Position numbers and translations under genes: made by a program. A stretch of 19,626 nt of DNA from positions 1 to 19,626 of the forward strand of contig JADMKH010000007.1 of the NCBI GenBank assembly GCA_018780025.1, given 5' to 3'. Source of the stretch: Thiobacillus sp. GTDB lineage: Bacteria; Pseudomonadota; Gammaproteobacteria; Burkholderiales; Thiobacillaceae. Under the pieces are notes generated by a model that was not told the origin of the DNA, did not search any database, and saw only the letters and a list, made by a program, of their open reading frames with translations. The stretch's first letter is position 1. Each line of letters begins with the position of its first letter. This document shows positions 15,210 to 19,626 of the stretch, piece after piece.

Positions 15210-16625
15210 ATGACTCAAAAAACAAAATTCGTGCTTGTCGGACTGGCTGGTTTATTGGCGGGTGCGGCGTTGACCGTCAACCTGTCAGCGATTGCCGACA
15301 AGGACGCCGCATCGGCGCTGCCCATCGAGGAGCTGCGTGCGTTTACCGATGTGTTTGCGCGGATTAAAAACGACTACGTCGAGCCGGTCGATGACAAGAA
15401 GTTGATTACGGGCGCCATCAACGGCATGTTGAATGGACTGGACCCGCATTCGTCTTATCTCGACGTGGAAGGTTTCAAGGATCTTCAGGTGGGCACCCAG
15501 GGTGAATTCGGTGGCCTGGGAATTGAAGTGGGCATGGAGGACGGCTTCGTTCGGGTGGTTTCGCCGATCGAGGATACGCCGGCTTTCAAGGCGGGCGTCA
15601 AGCCGGGCGACCTGATTATCAAGCTGGACGACACCCCGGTTAAGGGCTTGTCGTTGAACGATGCCGTGAAGCGAATGCGCGGCAAGCCGGGTTCGAATAT
15701 CAAACTCACCATTTCGCGCAAGGGTGTCGATAAACCGATTGTCATCACCATTACCCGTGCAGTCATCAAGATCCGCAGTGTGAAATCCAAGCTGCTGGAA
15801 AATGGCTACGGTTATGTTCGTGTCACCCAGTTCCAGGAGCACACCGGCGAATTGCTGGCAGAAGCCCTGACCGGTCTGTACAAGGACAACAAGGCGCCGC
15901 TCAAGGGCCTGATTCTGGATTTGCGCAACGATCCGGGCGGCTTGCTGAACGGCGCCGTGGCGGTGACGGCGGCGTTCGTTAAACCCGATAGCCTGGTGGT
16001 GTACACCGAAGGCCGCAGCGAAGATGCCAAGATGCGGCTGACCGCCAGCCGGGAAAATTACCTGCGCCCAATGCAGACCGACTATCTGAAAAGTCTGCCG
16101 GATGGAGTCAGGCAGGTGCCGATGGTGGTCCTGGTCAACAGCGGTTCAGCTTCAGCATCGGAGATTGTGGCGGGTGCTTTGCAGGATCACAAACGTGCCG
16201 TTGTAATGGGCACGCGTACGTTTGGCAAAGGCTCGGTTCAAACCATACTTCCCATCGGCAATGGCACCGCGATCAAGCTCACCACGGCGCGCTATTTCAC
16301 GCCGAATGGCCGCTCCATCCAGGCTAAAGGCATCGAGCCGGATATCATCGTGGAAGATCCCAATCTCCCGTCAGAAGATGAAGGTCTGGGCATACGCGAG
16401 GTAGACCTCGACAAGCATTTGAGCAATCCGAATGGTGGCGAGTCTGCTCCCATCGTGATCAAGCCCGGCGAAAGCCCCAAGGCGGCACCGACGACCAAAC
16501 CCGGCAAGGAAAAGGACATCAAGCCGCTGACGCTGGAGCCCGGCGAAATCGTGTCGAAAAACGATTTCCAGGTGAATCAGGCGTTGAATTTGCTGAAAGG
16601 GCTGCAAATCTTTCAGGGTCGCTGA
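15210..16625 (+). CDS. ctpA: Carboxy-terminal processing peptidase (S41A family)
   Basis: A periplasmic serine protease with a Ser-Lys dyad that trims or degrades proteins from the C-terminus, often acting on cell-wall enzymes. The 471-aa product has an N-terminal hydrophobic signal or anchor (about 6-28), a PDZ domain (about 95-180) with GGLGIEVG, and the S41 core. The nucleophile is S315 in NSGSASASEIVAGAL, and the general base is K340 in FGKGSVQ, 25 residues later, as in the family. The C-terminal tail is proline- and lysine-rich and of low complexity (about 405-445). The start follows the envC stop by three bases. In betaproteobacteria ctpA commonly follows envC. Confidence 0.93.
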   Translation: MTQKTKFVLVGLAGLLAGAALTVNLSAIADKDAASALPIEELRAFTDVFARIKNDYVEPVDDKKLITGAINGMLNGLDPHSSYLDVEGFKDLQVGTQGEFGGLGIEVGMEDGFVRVVSPIEDTPAFKAGVKPGDLIIKLDDTPVKGLSLNDAVKRMRGKPGSNIKLTISRKGVDKPIVITITRAVIKIRSVKSKLLENGYGYVRVTQFQEHTGELLAEALTGLYKDNKAPLKGLILDLRNDPGGLLNGAVAVTAAFVKPDSLVVYTEGRSEDAKMRLTASRENYLRPMQTDYLKSLPDGVRQVPMVVLVNSGSASASEIVAGALQDHKRAVVMGTRTFGKGSVQTILPIGNGTAIKLTTARYFTPNGRSIQAKGIEPDIIVEDPNLPSEDEGLGIREVDLDKHLSNPNGGESAPIVIKPGESPKAAPTTKPGKEKDIKPLTLEPGEIVSKNDFQVNQALNLLKGLQIFQGR

Positions 16626-16632
16626 AAAAATG

Positions 16633-16657
16633 GCTGTGGTTGCCTGTCAGCCACAGC
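16633..16657. other. Hairpin downstream of ctpA
   Basis: GCTGTGG (16633-16639) pairs with CCACAGC (16651-16657) around an 11-base loop. On the plus strand no T-run follows, but on the minus strand the hairpin is followed by CATTTTTT, the form of an intrinsic terminator for antisense transcription. The 11-mer TTGCCTGTCAG in its loop recurs exactly at 16686-16696, just before the next gene. Confidence 0.4.
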
Positions 16658-16670
16658 ACGAACTGCGCGT

Positions 16671-16676
16671 TATACT
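16671..16676 (+). promoter_or_regulatory. Possible -10 element for the 131-aa gene
   Basis: TATACT matches the sigma-70 -10 consensus at five of six positions and lies 28 bases before the start codon at 16705. No good -35 element is seen at the usual spacing (TTGCCT at 16640 is 25 bases away), so the call is weak. A leader of about 20 bases with an AGGGG ribosome binding site would follow. Confidence 0.3.
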
Positions 16677-16704
16677 GGACTAACCTTGCCTGTCAGGGGC
16701 TGCC

Positions 16705-17100
16705 ATGCGCCCGTGTGACCTCGAAAAAAACCGTGAGATTGTTTTCAATGCTTTGCCCGTCGGCCAGGCAGCGCGCGCGCTGAACCTGCTGCAAGGCATG
16801 GAAGGGCTGGAGGTTGCGGCCGGGGACGACGGCAACCACCTGAGGGTGCGTTATCAAGTCTGCGAATACACGCTGGAAGGCCTGGAAACGGCGCTGACCA
16901 GTCAGGGTTTTCATCTCGACAACAGCCTGCTCTGCAAACTCAAACGCGCATTGGCTTACTTTTGCGAAAATGTACAGCGCGGCAACGTCGCCGCAAACGA
17001 GCCTGACATCAAATCCCAGCAGGCATTCATGAAAGTCTATGAGCATCACCTGCATGGTGACCGCGACGAGACCCCCGAAGAGTGGCGGGACTATAAGTAG
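16705..17100 (+). CDS. Conserved-looking hypothetical protein, 131 aa
   Basis: I do not recognise this family. The product has no signal peptide or membrane helix and is probably cytosolic. The first 75 residues (LPVGQAARALNLLQGMEGLE, LRVRYQV, YTLEGLETALTSQGFHLD) could form a beta-alpha-beta-beta-alpha-beta fold like heavy-metal-associated domains, but no CxxC metal motif is present; this is a guess from the spacing of segments. The C-terminal part, with LKRALAYFCENVQRGN and a charged tail, looks helical. The ATG has a good ribosome binding site (AGGGG, about six bases upstream). It ends 15 bases before the MoeB/ThiF-like gene, so the two are probably cotranscribed. GC content and codon use look like the neighbours. 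Confidence 0.75.
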   Translation: MRPCDLEKNREIVFNALPVGQAARALNLLQGMEGLEVAAGDDGNHLRVRYQVCEYTLEGLETALTSQGFHLDNSLLCKLKRALAYFCENVQRGNVAANEPDIKSQQAFMKVYEHHLHGDRDETPEEWRDYK

Positions 17101-17115
17101 TTGCCTTGTAAACCC

Positions 17116-17877
17116 ATGGATATGAATGACGATCAGCTGTTGCGTTACAGCCGCCACATCCTGCTGCCCGATGTGGGCGTGACCGGGCAGGCGCGCATTT
17201 CCGCGTCTTCGGTGCTCATCGTGGGGGCCGGCGGGCTGGGGTGTCCGGTCGGCTTGTACCTGGGCGCAGCAGGGGTGGGGCGCCTGGTCATTGCGGATGG
17301 CGACACGGTCGACCTCACCAACCTGCAACGCCAGATCGCGCACGCCAGCACGGCCATCGGTGAAAACAAAGCCGATTCGCTTGCGCGCAGTATCCGGGCG
17401 ATCAACCCTGAAATCGATGTGCGCCCCCTGCACGCAGCCCTGGCTGGCGATGCGCTCCGCGAGGCGGTGGGCGCGGTCGACCTGGTGGTGGATGCGTCGG
17501 ACAACTTTGCCACGCGCCATGCCGTTAATCGTGCCTGTGTGGAGCTGAACAAGCCGCTGGTATCGGGCGCTGCAATTGGGTTTTCAGGGCAACTGGCCGT
17601 TTTTGATCCGGGTCGGACTGATAGCCCGTGTTATCACTGCCTGTTTCCAGACCAGGCTGACGAGCCCGAACTTCGCTGCGCGGAAGCCGGCGTATTCGCA
17701 CCGTTGGTGGGGGTGATCGGCGCCATGCAGGCGATGGAGGCCTTGAAATATGTGGCCCAGGTGGGCACGCCCCTGGTCGGTAAATTGCTGTTGTGGGATG
17801 GGCTGCAGGCGGAAGCCCGCGTGATGAAGGTGCCGCGCGACCCGGCCTGCCCGGTTTGCGGGCAGGCACACGAATAA
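17116..17877 (+). CDS. MoeB/ThiF/HesA-family sulfur-carrier adenylyltransferase
   Basis: An E1-like enzyme that adenylates the C-terminal glycine of a small sulfur carrier (MoaD for molybdopterin or ThiS for thiamine). From the ATG at 17116 the product is 253 aa. It has the nucleotide-binding GAGGLGCPVG (37-46), the acidic/arginine motifs DGDTVDLTNLQRQ (61-73), DASDN (126-130), zinc-ligand pairs CYHC (172-175) and CPVC (245-248), and a candidate catalytic C188 in ELRCAEAGVF. It lacks a C-terminal rhodanese domain. The frame opens at a TTG directly after the previous stop, but MDMNDDQLLRYSRHILLP is the family N-terminus; an ATG at 17122 is also possible. MoeB and ThiF cannot be told apart safely. 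Position after ctpA favours the gene usually annotated moeB in betaproteobacteria. Confidence 0.88.
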   Translation: MDMNDDQLLRYSRHILLPDVGVTGQARISASSVLIVGAGGLGCPVGLYLGAAGVGRLVIADGDTVDLTNLQRQIAHASTAIGENKADSLARSIRAINPEIDVRPLHAALAGDALREAVGAVDLVVDASDNFATRHAVNRACVELNKPLVSGAAIGFSGQLAVFDPGRTDSPCYHCLFPDQADEPELRCAEAGVFAPLVGVIGAMQAMEALKYVAQVGTPLVGKLLLWDGLQAEARVMKVPRDPACPVCGQAHE

Positions 17878-17879
17878 GG

Positions 17880-18464
17880 TCAGGCGGGGTGAGCATCCAG
17901 CAAGCGCGTCAGCAGCAGGTCAATATCGCTGCCGGGCGGACGCGTAAATCCGCTCTTGGCAAACTGGTGCCAACGCCCAATCACCGTACATAGCAGCAGA
18001 TTGGCCAGCGGCGCGCTGAGCGCGGACTGCTTGTCGCCGCAAAAGCGCAGGCATTGCCGCAGCTGCGCTTCCACCCGGTCGTGCAATTGATTGATGCGCT
18101 TTTGCAGGCGTTCGTTTTCATGCACCAGCGCGTCGCCGATCAGCACCCGTGTCATCCCCGGATTCTTCGCTGCGAAATTCAACAACATGCTGAGAATCGC
18201 CTCGACTTGCGCGGCAGGGGAGGGGGTGTCAGCAGTGATGCGCGCAATCAGACCGAACAGGGTTTGTTCGATGAACTCGATCAGGCCTTCATACATCTGC
18301 GCTTTGCTTGAGAAATGGCGATATAGCGCCGCTTCGGACACACCAATGCGGGCTGCTAAAGCAGCCGTGGTGATTTTCTCCGGTTGTGGCTCCTGCAACA
18401 TCGCGGCCAGCGTTTGCAGAATTTGCAATCGGCGCTCGCCGGGCTTTTTGGCTTCCCCTACCAT
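17880..18464 (-). CDS. slmA: Nucleoid occlusion factor SlmA (TetR family)
   Basis: SlmA binds specific chromosomal sites and prevents FtsZ ring assembly over the nucleoid. The 194-aa product has an N-terminal TetR helix-turn-helix (about 31-55: ITTAALAARIGVSEAALYRHF) and the SlmA-like segments LIEFIEQTLF (61-70), NPGMTRVLIGDALVHENERLQ and RINQLHDRVEAQLRQ. These resemble E. coli SlmA more closely than ordinary TetR repressors. The ATG at 18464 has a GGGAG ribosome binding site six bases upstream. It converges on the MoeB/ThiF gene with two bases between the stop codons. E. coli slmA lies elsewhere, so the position gives no extra support. A generic TetR regulator is the main alternative. Confidence 0.85.
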   Translation of the reverse strand: MVGEAKKPGERRLQILQTLAAMLQEPQPEKITTAALAARIGVSEAALYRHFSSKAQMYEGLIEFIEQTLFGLIARITADTPSPAAQVEAILSMLLNFAAKNPGMTRVLIGDALVHENERLQKRINQLHDRVEAQLRQCLRFCGDKQSALSAPLANLLLCTVIGRWHQFAKSGFTRPPGSDIDLLLTRLLDAHPA

Positions 18465-18468
18465 CAGT

Positions 18469-18538
18469 CACTCCCTTATTGTTATGGAGTGCTAAATTAT
18501 CCGCGATGTTTGAGTTAAATGGTGGTCTGCACTCCCTT
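18469..18538. promoter_or_regulatory. Repeated CACTCC motifs upstream of slmA
   Basis: CACTCCCTT occurs as a direct repeat at 18469-18477 and 18530-18538, with the inverse GGAGTGC at 18486-18492 between them. The first pair makes a CACTCC-N11-GGAGTG dyad overlapping the slmA ribosome binding site. This arrangement could be an operator, but the protein is unknown and the half-sites are short. Confidence 0.35.
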
Positions 18539-18539
18539 G

Positions 18540-18582
18540 AACGCGAACCCGCAAACCGTATGGATGCTGGGTTCGTGTTTTT
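18540..18582 (+). terminator. Orphan intrinsic terminator-like hairpin
   Basis: CGAACCC (18544-18550) pairs with GGGTTCG (18569-18575), with further imperfect pairing on both sides (AAC/GTT and GCA/TGC), and a GTTTTT tract follows on the plus strand. No plus-strand gene lies upstream within the window; slmA runs the other way. It may end an unannotated short transcript or be a leftover of a lost gene. Confidence 0.45.
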
Positions 18583-18592
18583 AGCGATGTGC

Positions 18593-18618
18593 AAATACCC
18601 CCAAAAATACCCCCATGC
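18593..18618. repeat. Two iterated AAATACCCCC motifs and a C/G hairpin
   Basis: AAATACCCCC occurs at 18593-18602 and 18605-18614, directly followed by a CCCC/GGGG hairpin around ATGC. From memory, strings of this kind occur near tyrosine-integrase genes and attachment sites of genomic islands; no integrase is present in this window. Confidence 0.6.
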
Positions 18619-18881
18619 GGGGTGCGCTAGAGGATATTTTATCCGCTCGATTCTAACAGTTTTGTTTGTTTAATCTCGCATAGATGCAGCGCTGGCATGG
18701 CATGGCGGTGACGGGTAGCTGACAGCAAGACACTTCACAAGGATCGGTCAGCACTCGAGAACGTAGCCTTTATTACGCGAAGGGGTTGGCAAGGTCAGCC
18801 AACCTCCGGGCTTGAATAGACAATCAAAGAACGTCAAAAACCGTGGTCTGTCCTCTGTGTTCCAAACATCTGACATAAGGG
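18619..18881. other. Gene-free tract at a probable island boundary
   Basis: About 260 bases with no credible coding frame on either strand. A perfect GGTTGGC-N7-GCCAACC hairpin lies at 18784-18804. On the minus strand it is 77 bases past the RelA/SpoT-domain stop and lacks a T-run, so its role is unclear. Base composition falls across this tract toward the AT-richer gene to the right. I see no tRNA or insertion sequence. Confidence 0.5.
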
Positions 18882-19626
18882 CTAGCCATTTGTCAAAAGC
18901 CAGGACTCGAAAGTGTCTTTCGCAATGTTTGTCAGAATGCTGGCAAACGCCGTTTTATTTCCAAGATATAAGCTGTGGCGAATAATCGTATAGGGATTAA
19001 ATTTGTCATTAGGATTTGCTTTTTCAAAGGCGGCTTGATATCGCTTTACCTTTGAGATGTTTTCGCGCATATAGAAATTAAATTTTGCGCGGCTTATGTT
19101 TGGCTCAATCTCAACAATCTCCTGTGTGAAGCCGTCTACTTTGTGAGCTTCGAATTCGTACCCGTTAAAGAAGTGGTTGGCAATTTTTAAGAAGCTAAAT
19201 GCATTGAGGTTGACAGGGCGGCCGGTGCTCGATCCATGCACATTTGGCGGGGGGTCCTGGGATATATCATCCGGTTCAACCTGTTCTTTTTCAATTTCTT
19301 CGGTGGTTGCGTCCCTGATCTCCCTGAATTCCCTATCAGCCAATTCGAACAGTGCAGCCAAGGTGTTTATTCGTCTTTTTAGACGATTCGGTATGGATTT
19401 TTTGTATTTGATCTTGTGGTCGAGGACGCTCCACGAATCTTGGATGATGGTTCGAATTTGGACTTCAAAACTAAACTCTGCGTATGTGGCGTACTCTGGG
19501 AGTTCTCGTCGCGAAGCCCCAAGTTTGAGATCAAGATGCAGGCCTTTGTACCCAAAAGATCCTTCTGTGTTCTCTAGCAGCCTGTCGGACTTGAACCCCG
19601 CCCGGCGGCGATTTCCCCAACCGGGG
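18882..19626 (-). CDS. RelA/SpoT-domain protein with C-terminal extension (5' end outside window)
   Basis: The minus-strand frame is open from the window edge to the stop at 18882, 247 residues, and lacks its N-terminus. The first part matches the second half of a (p)ppGpp synthetase domain: FGYKGLHLDLKL, then FEVQIRTIIQDSWSVLDHKI with YKKS. Shorter candidate starts inside this frame (for example TTG at 19361) would cut through the domain and are rejected. The synthetase domain ends near residue 85; about 150 further residues follow, including an acidic stretch and a helical tail (RENISKVKRYQAAFEKANPNDK) that I do not recognise. There is no HD hydrolase, TGS or ACT domain in the visible part. 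The gene is clearly AT-richer (21 of 60 bases G or C at 18961-19020, against 41 of 60 at 8401-8460), suggesting transfer. It could be a housekeeping-like small alarmone synthetase, or a toxic or defensive one. Confidence 0.72.
   Translation of the reverse strand, partial: PGWGNRRRAGFKSDRLLENTEGSFGYKGLHLDLKLGASRRELPEYATYAEFSFEVQIRTIIQDSWSVLDHKIKYKKSIPNRLKRRINTLAALFELADREFREIRDATTEEIEKEQVEPDDISQDPPPNVHGSSTGRPVNLNAFSFLKIANHFFNGYEFEAHKVDGFTQEIVEIEPNISRAKFNFYMRENISKVKRYQAAFEKANPNDKFNPYTIIRHSLYLGNKTAFASILTNIAKDTFESWLLTNG

Noticed and set aside
18481..18497. CIRCE heat-shock operator suggested by GAGTGCTAA upstream of slmA
   Set aside because: The matching TTAGCACTC half at nine-base spacing is missing; only a shorter CACTCC half at another spacing is present.
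18540..18620. tRNA gene or tRNA fragment suggested by a GGGTTCG T-arm-like sequence
   Set aside because: No acceptor, D or anticodon arms can be built around it; the hairpin is better read as a terminator.

Overview
The window looks like a chromosomal stretch of a GC-rich betaproteobacterium, probably of the Nitrosomonadales (Thiobacillus-like sulfur oxidisers or relatives). This is inferred from the glutamate-cysteine ligase type at the left edge, the gpmI-envC-ctpA-moeB/thiF gene order, and a cluster of sulfur- and thiol-related genes. No taxonomic search was possible.

Layout, left to right. (1) 1-1388: a partial gshA on the minus strand, diverging from trmL. (2) 1426-3534: a membrane-bound two-PAS diguanylate cyclase. 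(3) 3746-11680: a long minus-strand series, read right to left: membrane fusion protein, RND pump, a small DUF2892 membrane protein, a membrane-anchored rhodanese, grxC, trxC, secB, a periplasmic SH3-domain protein and gpsA. (4) 11904-12227: an ArsR-family regulator with its own terminator. (5) 12402-17877: plus-strand gpmI, envC, ctpA, an unknown 131-aa protein and a MoeB/ThiF-type adenylyltransferase. (6) 17880-18464: slmA, convergent with the last gene. (7) 18465-19626: a gene-poor tract followed by an AT-richer RelA/SpoT-domain gene that runs off the window, probably the edge of an acquired island.

The core matches the E. coli locus trmL-cysE-gpsA-secB-grxC-yibN, divergent from gpmI-envC. 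Here cysE is absent, a diguanylate cyclase lies between trmL and gpsA, and trxC plus an SH3 gene have been added. A regulator and efflux module separates the rhodanese gene from gpmI. The regulator has two cysteines (C37 and C103) spaced exactly like the persulfide-sensing pair of SqrR/BigR. The rhodanese and DUF2892 genes look like a split YgaP. With the thiol-disulfide genes downstream, this suggests a reactive-sulfur-responsive operon.

The clearest structural discovery is a 168-bp miniature inverted-repeat element (4751-4918) with a perfect 8-bp target duplication. It sits exactly in what must have been a 4-bp stop/start overlap between the SH3 gene and gpsA. Because the duplicated bases contain both the stop and the start codon, both reading frames survived, and the element's terminal repeat now supplies the Shine-Dalgarno-like sequence in front of gpsA.
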